Positions 1 to 7,865 of a stretch of DNA of 64,000 nucleotides are shown here, piece by piece (positions within the stretch are counted from its first letter, which is position 1; every line of letters begins with the position of its first letter). The DNA is from Tateyamaria sp. ANG-S1 (GTDB lineage Bacteria; Pseudomonadota; Alphaproteobacteria; Rhodobacterales; Rhodobacteraceae). A model generated the notes under the pieces. It had not been told where the DNA came from, did no database searches, and was given only the letters and a program-made list of their open reading frames with translations. The stretch covers positions 62,001-126,000 of the forward strand of contig NZ_JWLL01000005.1 in NCBI RefSeq assembly GCF_000814025.1. Direction: 5' to 3'. A program made the translations under genes and the position numbers.

Positions 1-40
1 TTGGATTTCTGAAAGCTGAAGAAAATAGTGAGGATCTCGT

Positions 41-1022
41 TCACACGGTCTGAGCCAATCTGTCTTCAGAACCGTCTGAGCTTGCTATGTGAACCTCTGC
101 AAGCTGCGAGGGGAACGTTAAATTGATTTCTGCCAGTGCAGAGACCGCTATCACTGACGCATCCCTCAGTGATCCGACCAACCCGATTGGGCCTTTCAAT
201 CTGCTGATGTCAGCTTTGCTCGCCCCCAAACCAAAGAGCGTTTCACACCGCATCGCGTGCGTGCATCGACTGCCGAGCGAACCGATAAAGCCCGCGGATG
301 TCCGTACCGCTTTCAGCAACAGATGGGGTTCCCAATCGTGATCGTGAAGCAGGGTCAGGAACGTGGTTCTTTGGTCGAGGCCGCTGAGGTCCAGGGCCTT
401 ATCAAAAGACGTCAGATGGATTGGCGCCTGTGTTGAAAGATGCTGTGTGGCGGCCAGATCTTCGGTGTCTGGTGAGATCAGGGCAACCTCATATCCGGTT
501 GCATGGCCAAGATGCGCCATGGACCGAAAGATTGCGCCGCGCCCCGCCAAGCATAGCCGGACACGCGGTTCGTAGGTAAAGCTGTAGCGTTTTTTGTCAG
601 CCCCACCGCCGGAAAAGTGCAGCGTCGCTTGTCTGCGCACATCAAAATCCTACTTTGCTTTCAGCAGCACCTCGCGGTTAGGTGCGGGGTCAATCAAAAG
701 CTCCAGCGCCCCGCCGTAGGGGAGTTTCAGTCAAGAAACCGTGATCCTTCGCCGTAACGAACAACCTCCTTACAATTGGCCTGCAACGCCATCAGCGCGC
801 TATGCTGAATGTCCCGGTCGATACAGCTGTTAGACAGATACCCTGTCATCGTTTCATCCGGTTCTACGATCGCCAGTGAGCCGGCTTCACGCGCGGCCCC
901 ACCTCCGATCGCAAGGGACGTGATCAGGGCAAGCCGATGTTTCGCGCTTTTAGTAAATGACCGCAAAGCGGGCTGCAACTGCAGCAACTGGATTACGCGT
1001 TGAATGTCCGGTTTGGGCCGCC
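41..1022 (-). pseudogene. Decayed XdhC-family gene (xanthine dehydrogenase accessory/molybdenum cofactor insertion)
   Basis: Read in pieces on the minus strand this is an XdhC-family protein. The N-terminal part (about 1020 to 727) carries the family pattern of a small hydrophobic strand, an alanine/arginine-glutamate loop, MTGYLSNSC and YGEGS. The C-terminal Rossmann part (640 to 41) carries RVRLCLAGRGAIFRS and GFIGSLGSR. XdhC proteins insert sulfurated molybdenum cofactor into xanthine dehydrogenase-type enzymes. The gene is broken twice. One base is missing near 732, so the frame jumps from GSRFLD to LPYGGALELLIDP, and an in-frame TAG lies near 649-651 just before the GTG that opens the 3' ORF. 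The 5' end is lost where a duplicated MuF segment begins at 1025. No xdhAB genes are nearby. The family call is fairly sure and non-function is strongly indicated. Confidence 0.75.
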
Positions 1023-1024
1023 TC

Positions 1025-1340
1025 CCCGAGATGATGCCAAGGTACGTGACAGCCATGCGGTCTATGACGACCGCGTGTTCCAATGGAACGAACCTCCGGA
1101 GGGCGGGCATCCAGGCGAGGCCCACAATTGTCGTTGCTACGCTGAACCAGTTGTATCGAATGCACCCAGTAACGTTGTGCTTGCTGATTTCGCAGCAACA
1201 GCCGATGCACCCGTCCCAGAGCAGATTGGCGGCTTTTGGCGCGGGTTGGCGCGCAGCTTTCCCGCAATTGCCGGGCTACTCGGAGCACTTGAAGAGCAAG
1301 ACAGGCTCTCAGAGCTTTCGGGGTCCGCTGTAGGTCGTCA
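1025..1340 (+). pseudogene. Truncated MuF-core fragment, near-identical copy of 12824-13139
   Basis: This 316-bp stretch matches 12824-13139 with about six differences, all within its first ~130 bases. It encodes the MuF/SPP1 gp7 core signature RDSHAVYDD, then EPPEGGHPGEAHNCRCYAEP and a linker. The open frame around it (about 1000-1401) has no MuF N-terminus and ends in an unrelated tail of about 20 residues, so it cannot make a complete MuF protein or any toxin domain. On its left it abuts the decayed xdhC remnant, and on its right DNA unrelated to the intact copy. It is a duplicated or recombined cassette piece. Confidence 0.85.
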
Positions 1341-1406
1341 GCCTCAGCCAGATGAACGCCTTAGTTGCCTCCGGAAAGCTCATACCAATGATGGACCCTG
1401 ACGCTG

Positions 1407-1910
1407 TCAAACGTCCTTGGCGTCGCTCAGATGGAGATACTTTGGTATCAATGTTGAGAGCTCAAGCTCAGTGGATTGACGCAGCCAGATTTGTTTTTTT
1501 CCTGCCTTGGTCGTGTCGAAACGACCATACGGCCCGCGTACTTGTACTACACCACCCGGCTGTAACTCTTCGCGGACCTTCCGGGTCCAGTCTCCCAGCA
1601 CCTTCATGGTGAACCGCAATCGGTCCTCTCCCGGCGCGCTGGAAATTGTGAATGGGTGCGGCTCGTTCCAGCCCTTCCCTTCGACTTCAACAAACGCGAA
1701 CTGCCCAGGCTTGAAGTCGAGCATCTTATCGACAGGTTTCAGCACCACCTCGGTTGCGCGTTCCAGCGCGTTCACCGCTTCGATGGTGAATGGAAGTGCT
1801 GTCCGCCTGTTCATCCCAAAGACAGAATGTAACAGTGCGATGATGCCAACCGCCGCTGCCACGATCAGGATGATAAAACTGATCCTGCAACGCTTTGCAT
1901 CAAGGTCCGC
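1407..1910 (-). pseudogene. Ferric-reductase-like FAD-binding flavoprotein fragment
   Basis: The minus-strand reading contains a hydrophobic segment (IIALLHSVFG) followed by an FNR-type FAD-binding domain with KPGQFAFVEVEG, NEPHPFTISSAP and VQVRGPYGRF, as in ferric reductase-like membrane flavoproteins and related oxidoreductases. Such proteins pass electrons from NAD(P)H through FAD to a membrane heme or metal acceptor. After KKQIWL, where the NAD-binding AGGIG motif should start, the frame runs into unrelated residues and stops, so the NAD(P)-binding half is missing. On the other side the reading runs only to about 1910 before a stop, so the transmembrane domain is missing too. It is a remnant broken at both ends. 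Confidence 0.65.
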
Positions 1911-2174
1911 GTCGAAACGTCAAGTGTCGGCAAGCAACGATCACTATCGCCCACCAACGTCAAACTCCATAGAGTTGGGTGGTCGCGGCTCCACCATCTG
2001 CAAGCATCTCATTACCTGAGACAAAAGTGGTGAAGACGAGAACCTGATTCAATTCGTCAAAAGCGGGCATACCACTGCAGGCGCCATATTTGCCGTCCTG
2101 AAGCTCTCTTGGTCACGTCCCGCTGCCGTGTGCTGGGCAGCGGGACAAGGGTCAGAAGGCAGAGTCGGGACTGG
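1911..2174. other. Intergenic region, nothing recognised
   Basis: This spacer lies between the flavoprotein remnant and azoR. I see no convincing coding sequence on either strand and no strong terminator; short stretches may be debris of the flavoprotein gene's 5' part. Confidence 0.4.
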
Positions 2175-2804
2175 TTAGGCTTTTACGCGCACCAGTTCTG
2201 ACATCTCCTGAAGGGCGGCAGTCTTATCGCCCTCAGGGTCAGGCGTCAGCAAAGACGGCTGGAAACGTACACTGCTGACCTCTTGGACACCTATAAAGTC
2301 CAGCCACCAGGCCAGATATTCCGAGTGGAAATCGCTACCGTACTTTTTCGGAGCTCCCGGCGCCCAGACGCCAGACGTATAAACCACAACAGCCCTCTTG
2401 CCCTGAAGCAAGCCGGTGTAGCCGGCGTCGGGGTCAAAGCCGAACAGCAGCCCGGGCTGGGTGATGATGTCGATGTAATGCTTGAGCTTGTAGGGCACGC
2501 CGCCGTTCCACATCGGCACAGAAATCACATAGACATCTGCGTCGGCAAAACGGGTTGTGATGTCGACAACCTGATCCCAAGCAGATTGCTGCGCTGCGCC
2601 CATGTCACCAACCCCGAAAAAGGTCATCTTGGCTGCGGCCTTGTCACCGTCGAACTCGGGCAGATCCGCCTTCCAAAGCTCCAGAGTGTCCACTGTAGCG
2701 GATGGATCTTCCTCCAGTACCTCTTTCAGATAGGCCTCAGCCAGTTCGGTCGATTGCGATGCCGTGCCCCGAGGGGAGGCGACGATATGAAGGATCTTGG
2801 TCAT
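2175..2804 (-). CDS. azoR: FMN-dependent NADH-azoreductase
   Basis: The 209-aa protein has the flavodoxin-like fold of AzoR/NAD(P)H quinone reductases. It opens with ILHIVASPRGTASQS (FMN phosphate-binding loop), continues with VYVISVPMWNGGVPYKLKHYID (FMN and dimer contact region, around residues 90-110), and has the GLLFGFDPDAGYTGLLQGK segment typical of the family. Length matches AzoR (about 200 aa). Family members reduce azo dyes and quinones with NADH via FMN in the cytoplasm. The gene lies 39 bp downstream of a secreted alpha/beta hydrolase on the same strand, so the two are probably co-transcribed and share the palindromic operators near 3789 and 3861; a role in electrophile or quinone stress is inferred. 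Confidence 0.88.
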   Translation of the reverse strand: MTKILHIVASPRGTASQSTELAEAYLKEVLEEDPSATVDTLELWKADLPEFDGDKAAAKMTFFGVGDMGAAQQSAWDQVVDITTRFADADVYVISVPMWNGGVPYKLKHYIDIITQPGLLFGFDPDAGYTGLLQGKRAVVVYTSGVWAPGAPKKYGSDFHSEYLAWWLDFIGVQEVSSVRFQPSLLTPDPEGDKTAALQEMSELVRVKA

Positions 2805-2843
2805 GTGTTTTGGACTCCAGTTTGGTCAAAAAAGAGGTTTCGA

Positions 2844-3785
2844 TCAGCGTGCCATGAAGCGACGTACCGCCGCGCCGATCTCGGTTGCGTGTGTCTCCAG
2901 CGCGAAGTGGCCAGCATCGAACAGATGAACCTCAGCGGCTGGCACGAGGTCCTGAATGGCGTCCACGCCGTCGATCAGGAAAAACGGATCATTGCGGCCC
3001 CACACGATCAGTGTGTCTGGCTGCTGTTCCGCCAGATAGGCCTGCCAGGCAGGGTACTGAGCGACGTTGTCCTGGTAGTTCCAAAGATATTCCAGCTGGA
3101 TGTCGTGGTTGCCGGGACGGCCCAGCCCGGCCTGATCGCTCACCCATGCATCCGGGTTGATACGATGCGCCAGGCTGGCACCTTGGGTGTATTGCCACTT
3201 GGTGGTTTCGGCGGCGAAGAAACCGCGCACCGGCGCTTCGGTTTCCGTTGTCCTATTCTCCCAGAAGGGCGCAAACTGAGCGACGATGTCGGGGTTCCAT
3301 CCTTGCGCATGAATGGTCGCGTTCTGGATGATGATCCCGTCCACCTTTGCCGGGTCGGCCTCTGCCAGCCGAAAACCGACGGGCCCGCCAAAATCCTGCA
3401 TGAACAGCGTGTAACTCGGCAGATCAAGCGCTTCGGTGAACTCCGCGATAGTCGTAGCCAAGGTGTCAAAGTCATAATCGTAGGCTGCCGCATCCGGGGC
3501 CGAAGACTGCCCAAAGCCTGGATAATCAGGGGCGATGACCCGATAATTCTCAGCTAGTTCCGGGATCAGGTCTCGAAACATATGAGAAGAGGAGGGGAAC
3601 CCGTGCAGAAGCAGAATGGTCGGTGCGGTTTCGGGCCCTGCGGCTCGGTAGAAGACGGAGACATCTCCGACCTGGACAGTGTCATAAGACACCTGGCCCT
3701 GCAATTCGGCCGCCCAGCCCGGCAGGGCAGACGAGATCATCAGCAACGCGCTGGCGATCGGACCGACAACGTTCTGGGTGTGCAT
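2844..3785 (-). CDS. Alpha/beta hydrolase with signal peptide (epoxide hydrolase/haloalkane dehalogenase type)
   Basis: The start at 3785 is chosen because it follows an AAAGG ribosome site and yields a signal peptide (MHTQNVVGPIASALLMISS...GWAAE); an upstream in-frame start only adds intergenic sequence. The mature protein has the HGFPSSSHMF oxyanion-hole motif, DYPGFGQS, and a nucleophile elbow MQDFGGP whose nucleophile is Asp, as in epoxide hydrolases and dehalogenases, with a late acid (GRNDPF) and GHFALE supplying the catalytic His. Substrate unknown; export to the periplasm is predicted. It probably forms an operon with azoR and is divergent from the CGNR regulator at 3942. One palindrome overlaps its ribosome-binding region, suggesting repression. 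Confidence 0.82.
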   Translation of the reverse strand: MHTQNVVGPIASALLMISSALPGWAAELQGQVSYDTVQVGDVSVFYRAAGPETAPTILLLHGFPSSSHMFRDLIPELAENYRVIAPDYPGFGQSSAPDAAAYDYDFDTLATTIAEFTEALDLPSYTLFMQDFGGPVGFRLAEADPAKVDGIIIQNATIHAQGWNPDIVAQFAPFWENRTTETEAPVRGFFAAETTKWQYTQGASLAHRINPDAWVSDQAGLGRPGNHDIQLEYLWNYQDNVAQYPAWQAYLAEQQPDTLIVWGRNDPFFLIDGVDAIQDLVPAAEVHLFDAGHFALETHATEIGAAVRRFMAR

Positions 3786-3788
3786 TTC

Positions 3789-3823
3789 TAGTAACCTTTC
3801 AAAAGTATTTTTGACAGTTACTA
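3789..3823. promoter_or_regulatory. Palindromic operator-like site, copy 1
   Basis: A 35-bp imperfect palindrome with half-sites TAGTAAC-N2-TCAAAA on each side. It starts 4 bases upstream of the hydrolase ATG and covers its ribosome-binding region. Together with copy 2 at 3861 it is a strong candidate for binding by a dimeric regulator. Confidence 0.6.
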
Positions 3824-3860
3824 GATGGGCGATAGCCTCTCCCGGTTGCAAATCACGATA

Positions 3861-3895
3861 TAGTAACTTTCAAAGTGGCTCATTGACGGTTATTA
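3861..3895. promoter_or_regulatory. Palindromic operator-like site, copy 2
   Basis: A second 35-bp palindrome of the same length and half-site plan (TAGTAACTTTCAAA on the left, GTTATTA on the right), starting exactly 72 bp after copy 1. It lies upstream of the CGNR gene, so the pair could control both divergent promoters. The matched length and half-sites make chance unlikely. Confidence 0.6.
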
Positions 3896-3941
3896 GCTCA
3901 CATTTCTCGACACGCGACCCAACAGACAAGAGGAGCCAACA

Positions 3942-4547
3942 ATGTCGAATATGCGCCCCGCACCATTCTTCATCGCAGACAGCGCAGCGTTGGATTTTCT
4001 GAACTCGATTGCAGCGCCAAGGGCGGTTGAATTCGAATGGCTCGAGGACGGTGACGATCTGTTGGACTGGCTTGTTCAATCTGGTCTCTTGGATGCGGAT
4101 GAAACGACCAGCCTCCGGGCCCCGTCTGTCAAAGCTGATCTCGACCGGGCCGCCGAACAAATACGGACGTTTCGTGAAGAATTCAGAGCATTCGTGCGCG
4201 CTGCGAGCGAGGCCGGTGACGTACCCCCGGATCATCCGATCATCCAAAGGCTGAACGAACTCATGTCAGCGGGTCAGCAATCCCTCCGGCTCAGCCCTGA
4301 TGCAGAGGGTGGGTTTGAATGCAAGCTCATTCACCACGTGCGAACAGCAGATGATCTTTTGCCCCGCATTGCAGCAGCCTGTGCAGAGTTGGTCGCAACC
4401 GCGGATTTCGCGCATGTCCGAAACTGCGAGGGGCCAAAATGCACGCTGTTTTTCAGGGATGTGAGCAAAAACCACAAAAGGCGGTGGTGCAGCATGGAGG
4501 TCTGCGGAAACCGGGCCAAAGCCGCCGCCTACAGAAAGCGAGGCTAA
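3942..4547 (+). CDS. CGNR zinc-finger (ABATE-domain) putative transcriptional regulator
   Basis: The 201-aa protein has an N-terminal ABATE-type helical domain opening with FFIADSAALDFLNSI and a C-terminal CGNR zinc finger: CEGPKCTLFFRD, then RRWCSMEVCGNRAKAAAYRKR, giving four cysteines that would bind one zinc. This family is thought to regulate transcription through the zinc finger; the N-terminal domain is proposed to bind a ligand. An AGAGGAG ribosome site precedes the ATG. It is divergent from the alpha/beta hydrolase-azoR pair across two matched palindromes, which makes it the obvious candidate to bind them. The family call is firm; target and ligand are inferred. Confidence 0.85.
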   Translation: MSNMRPAPFFIADSAALDFLNSIAAPRAVEFEWLEDGDDLLDWLVQSGLLDADETTSLRAPSVKADLDRAAEQIRTFREEFRAFVRAASEAGDVPPDHPIIQRLNELMSAGQQSLRLSPDAEGGFECKLIHHVRTADDLLPRIAAACAELVATADFAHVRNCEGPKCTLFFRDVSKNHKRRWCSMEVCGNRAKAAAYRKRG

Positions 4548-5072
4548 ACTGTTATTTGTTTAAAAGTAGCCCTAAGTGCGCACTTCATAATTAGTCGAAA
4601 TGGGCTCACCTCAGTCATTGGATCGGCGGCAGCATGTTCAATCGGTATGACCCGCTCTGCAACGGAGGCGCCCTGAGCTGCCGTTGGCAGAGTGATCCCA
4701 GCGCTGCGGCGTCTCTCACCAGACCGGACTTTCGCCGCAAGAGTAAGACCCTTGTTCAAATTGGTGAGCGGATCGCGGACAAAATCGACCTTGCATTTTG
4801 ACACTCCGCTTACGCAGCTTCTCCCTGCGGCTGCAGTACACCTACTGCTGCACAGCATTTGTCACCAGACCGGATGTCCGTAGACGTCAAGATGGCCTGA
4901 ACCGAAGCAGTCATTTCTGCGCAGCTCCATCGAACAATTTAGATGCGGACAAAGCACCACTTTGCTGCCGCTTAGCAAAGGTCTGTCTTCAACGATTGGG
5001 TGCAACAGTGTTTGGTTTATCCTGCAGCGATGCCAATCTTTCCTAAGGCGGCTTCCTGTACGTACGGCGGTG
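4548..5072. other. Long intergenic region, nothing recognised
   Basis: A spacer of about 525 bp between the CGNR gene and the small membrane-protein gene. Short open frames exist on both strands but none has a ribosome site or recognisable protein pattern. It may hold decayed genes, as elsewhere in this low-G+C segment. Confidence 0.4.
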
Positions 5073-5279
5073 TCATCCGATGCGGCGGAACAAGCGCATC
5101 AAAACACCCTGCTTCCACATGGCGATACCACTTAGAACCAGTGCCGGAGTGACAACATATAGTGTTAGGACGGCAAATGCGGCATTCGCAGACCATGGCG
5201 AGTAAAGATAGGTACCCACGATCAGTCCACCGACAACGTGGAACCATCGCAAAGACGACCGAAAAGATGCAGCAGTCAT
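5073..5279 (-). CDS. Small membrane protein divergent from a TetR regulator
   Basis: A 68-residue protein from the ATG at 5279, which follows an AAAGG ribosome site. It has two hydrophobic segments (around FHVVGGLIVGTYLYS and AVLTLYVVTPALVLSGIAMW) and a basic C-terminus (MRLFRRIG), so it should lie in the inner membrane with two passes. I do not recognise a named family. It faces the TetR gene at 5358 across a short operator-bearing gap, which suggests it is that regulator's target. Confidence 0.6.
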   Translation of the reverse strand: MTAASFRSSLRWFHVVGGLIVGTYLYSPWSANAAFAVLTLYVVTPALVLSGIAMWKQGVLMRLFRRIG

Positions 5280-5329
5280 GAATTTGACCTTTCGTTTTCC
5301 ATCTGTCATTCAGATAACTATGCACTGCT

Positions 5330-5348
5330 AACTTTGCAATGCACAGTT
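5330..5348. promoter_or_regulatory. Probable TetR operator
   Basis: A 19-bp near-perfect palindrome, AACTTTGCA-A-TGCACAGTT, in the 78-bp gap between the divergent membrane-protein and TetR genes. Another half-site (AACTATGCA) lies just upstream at about 5315. Position and symmetry fit autorepression by the TetR protein. Confidence 0.5.
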
Positions 5349-5357
5349 GAGAGGAAG

Positions 5358-5936
5358 ATGAACAAAACGACCTATCACCATGGAGATTTGCGCGATGCGC
5401 TGCTCGATGCGGCAGAAGACGATTTGCGCCGCGCGCCTGATGCGCTTCCCAGCGTACGTGCGCTGGCCGCACGGCTTGGCGTGAGCGCGACGGCACCGCA
5501 TGCGCACTTTCGGACAAAATCTGACCTCATGACCGCGCTTGCAGTGCGTGGTTTTGAGCGTCTGGCCTCCGCGCTTGAGATAGCGCAGCGCGACCAAGCC
5601 ACCCTTGCCGGTTTGGCAGAAGCCTATTTGGTCTTTGCACAGGACAATGTCGGCTTGTACCGGCTGATGTTCGCGACTGGTACGCGATTGGATGAGAACG
5701 CGGACCTACGCGCCGTATCCAGCAAAGCATACGACATCCTTGGCCAGTCCATCGCTGCGGCCCTTCCGATAAAGGCGCACGTCGAACTTAAAGAGAAAAC
5801 CTTAGCCGCTTGGGGCGTTGTCCATGGTCTTGCCTCTCTTGCAGCAGAGAAACGGATATCAGCCCAGACTCTGGAAGATAGCTCTCCTCAGCACCTTGCG
5901 CGCATCGCTGCCAATTTTGTAACTGGTAAATCCTAA
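5358..5936 (+). CDS. TetR/AcrR family regulator (WHG-type C-terminal domain)
   Basis: A 192-aa protein with an N-terminal TetR helix-turn-helix: YHHGDLRDALLDAAE, then PSVRALAARLGVSATAPHAHFRTKSDLMTALA (residues about 5-65). The C-terminal part, with LAEAYLVFAQDNVGLYRLMF and a late AAWGVVHGLASL, matches the WHG ligand-binding type. The ATG at 5358 follows AGAGGAAG; upstream in-frame codons lie in the divergent gene. It most likely represses itself and the small membrane protein; its inducer is unknown. Confidence 0.85.
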   Translation: MNKTTYHHGDLRDALLDAAEDDLRRAPDALPSVRALAARLGVSATAPHAHFRTKSDLMTALAVRGFERLASALEIAQRDQATLAGLAEAYLVFAQDNVGLYRLMFATGTRLDENADLRAVSSKAYDILGQSIAAALPIKAHVELKEKTLAAWGVVHGLASLAAEKRISAQTLEDSSPQHLARIAANFVTGKS

Positions 5937-6263
5937 ACTGACGATCAGGCAAATCCTAGCGTTTTATTTGGATCGCAGTGTTCGCGGAGCGATACGCAGC
6001 CGCAAGCTAGGCCGTTGGACGTGTTGGCTGATTGAGCAGGCAATGCCGAATGAAGCTGTAATTCACAGATCCGCAGCATACCGCAAAATGGGCTCATTGT
6101 AAGGTTTCATCGGTCGGAGCATGAACGATACGCCCTGATCTGCAAACGACCGCTAAATTGCAAATGCGACACGCAGCACAAAGGTCGGCGGTGTACTCAA
6201 TTGTGCTTCGAAGCGCATGCCCGCGACTTGATAGAAGCATGTGCCGACCACACGTTGCTCTCC
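5937..6263. other. Intergenic region, nothing recognised
   Basis: A gap of about 327 bp between the TetR gene and the SRPBCC gene with no convincing ORF, repeat or terminator on either strand. Confidence 0.4.
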
Positions 6264-6731
6264 ATGGGGGAGATTGTAGTTTCTTGCTACCTAGAAGCAT
6301 CGATGGAGCGGGTCTGGGCAGAGGTTCAAAAACCCGAGCTACTCCATTTTGTTGCTCATCCAATTCTCAAGTTTCATCCAGTCAATCCGGACCAGTTCCC
6401 GCCAAGATGGCACCAAGGCGACTATGTCGTCAGCATGTTCTGGCGTGGCATTTGTCCAATCGGGCGTCAAACCATCAGTATTTCCCATCCACGCGCACCC
6501 GAGGGGACCAGGATCATCCGTGACAACGGGCATAGTGCGCTCATCAAACGTTGGGATCACTTGATCACCTTGCAGGCAGACGGCTCGGGCACCCGCTATA
6601 CGGATCGCGTCGTTATAGAGGCCGGCCTCCTCACACGTCCTGTCACCATGTTTGCAAAGTCTTTCTATACCCATCGACAACGGCGGTGGCGTTTACTCGT
6701 CGACTCTGGTTTTTCATACGCGACAGGCTGA
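6264..6731 (+). CDS. SRPBCC (START-like) family protein
   Basis: From the ATG at 6264 (after a weak ribosome site) the protein is 155 aa and begins MGEIVVSCYLEASMERVWAEVQ, the usual first strand and helix of the SRPBCC/polyketide-cyclase fold. It then shows alternating strand patterns ending in GTRYTDRVVIEAGLLTRPVTMF and a long C-terminal helix rich in Arg (YTHRQRRWRLLVD). Such proteins bind hydrophobic ligands in a deep cavity; the specific role is unknown. Confidence 0.65.
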   Translation: MGEIVVSCYLEASMERVWAEVQKPELLHFVAHPILKFHPVNPDQFPPRWHQGDYVVSMFWRGICPIGRQTISISHPRAPEGTRIIRDNGHSALIKRWDHLITLQADGSGTRYTDRVVIEAGLLTRPVTMFAKSFYTHRQRRWRLLVDSGFSYATG

Positions 6732-6921
6732 AATGGACGTGCGCTGCAGAAAACGAACGATAGCTTTGTCCCGCTTCGAAGCAATGTATCAGCCAAGCCG
6801 CGAAGGAACTGTTTGGACTTGGTTGCTTGCAGGGGCGCACAAGGTCGCTGGAGTATGGCTGGTCACAAACCTGCCCGAATTCCCATGTAATTTCTGAACA
6901 GGACATTGAGTGAGGAAACAT

Positions 6922-7671
6922 ATGGGCACCTGGAGCGCGGGCAGTTTTGGCAATGATGACGCCCTTGACTATGTAGACGGCCTATCGAGTTTCGACGCTG
7001 CGATTGAAACCGTGATGGCTTTCTCCTCTCAGCCAGAAAACTTGGCGGTTGGCGACGCCTGTGTGGCCCTCGGGGCGTCTGACTTGCTGGCGGCCGGTTT
7101 AGGACGGCCTCCTGCGGACCTGCCAGAGGCTAAGCATATCAGTTTGCGCCCAGTGTCTGAGGACGTTCTGGAGCAGGCCAGGACCTTAATAGATCATGTT
7201 CGCACCACGTCGGAGTTAGCCGAGTTGTGGGAGGACGACGTAGAGGAATGGCACGAGGCGCTCGACGCATTAGTGGTCCGGCTCACGCCTTCGGCACCCT
7301 ATACGCCGCCCAAGCAGCAACCGGAATTGCCCGCCGATTTCTTAGGATATTGCTATGTTTGCCGGGAAATGGTGACGGCGCGCGATGGTCTTGAGTTCTG
7401 TTTTGAAGATGGAGGCGGGTGGATGGGCCTGACTGCGCATCGAGCTTGTATTGATGCCAAGTTGGAAGGCTCTGGTCCTCATTGGACACCCGAGGGCGCA
7501 CCCTTGCCAGCGGCGCGTCGTCAGCTGGTCATAGGTATGGGCTATGCCCCCGAAGACCTTACAGAGAATGGTGACGTCCTGCCCGCCGCGCGGCGCAGGA
7601 TGATGCTTGAGATAGGCTACAAAGAGAGTGACCTCACAGAAGACGGTCACTTGAAGCCAAAAGAGTTTTAG
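6922..7671 (+). CDS. DUF4259-domain protein with a C-terminal Cys/His motif and a duplicated repeat
   Basis: The protein (249 aa from ATG 6922) opens with MGTWSAGSFGNDDALDYV, the DUF4259 signature, and the DUF runs to about residue 130. After a proline-rich linker comes a compact putative metal site with CYVC and, about 30 residues later, HRAC. It ends in a tandem repeat of about 25 residues: PAARRQLVIGMGYAPEDLTENG then PAARRRMMLEIGYKESDLTEDG. I find no established biochemical function for DUF4259. The extended C-terminus is the unusual part; a protein- or nucleic-acid-binding role is only inference. It stands alone between long spacers. Confidence 0.75.
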   Translation: MGTWSAGSFGNDDALDYVDGLSSFDAAIETVMAFSSQPENLAVGDACVALGASDLLAAGLGRPPADLPEAKHISLRPVSEDVLEQARTLIDHVRTTSELAELWEDDVEEWHEALDALVVRLTPSAPYTPPKQQPELPADFLGYCYVCREMVTARDGLEFCFEDGGGWMGLTAHRACIDAKLEGSGPHWTPEGAPLPAARRQLVIGMGYAPEDLTENGDVLPAARRRMMLEIGYKESDLTEDGHLKPKEF

Positions 7672-7675
7672 GCTG

Positions 7676-7700
7676 CTGCACAGCCGAAGGTTTTGACAAT
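7676..7700 (+). terminator. Weak hairpin after the DUF4259 gene
   Basis: A short stem GGCTG-CTGCA-CAGCC lies a few bases after the stop codon at 7671, followed shortly by a small T run. The stem is only 5 bp, so the terminator call is weak. Confidence 0.3.
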
Positions 7701-7865
7701 GCAGCGTTAGTTTTGGGCATTTTCGGTCATTCCCTGCAGGCGCGAGATCAAGACAATTCTGGAGGTAGGGATCACTGGCAGGCTTAGCATTTGCTTTGCG
7801 AATATTCGACTTACTTCCCATTCCTGTCCACTAACCTGATGAGAGTCTACTCAACCCAGGCGTCA

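Noticed and set aside
4544-4858. 104-aa minus-strand frame in the long spacer
   Set aside because: No ribosome site, no recognised pattern and no conserved neighbours; treated as chance.
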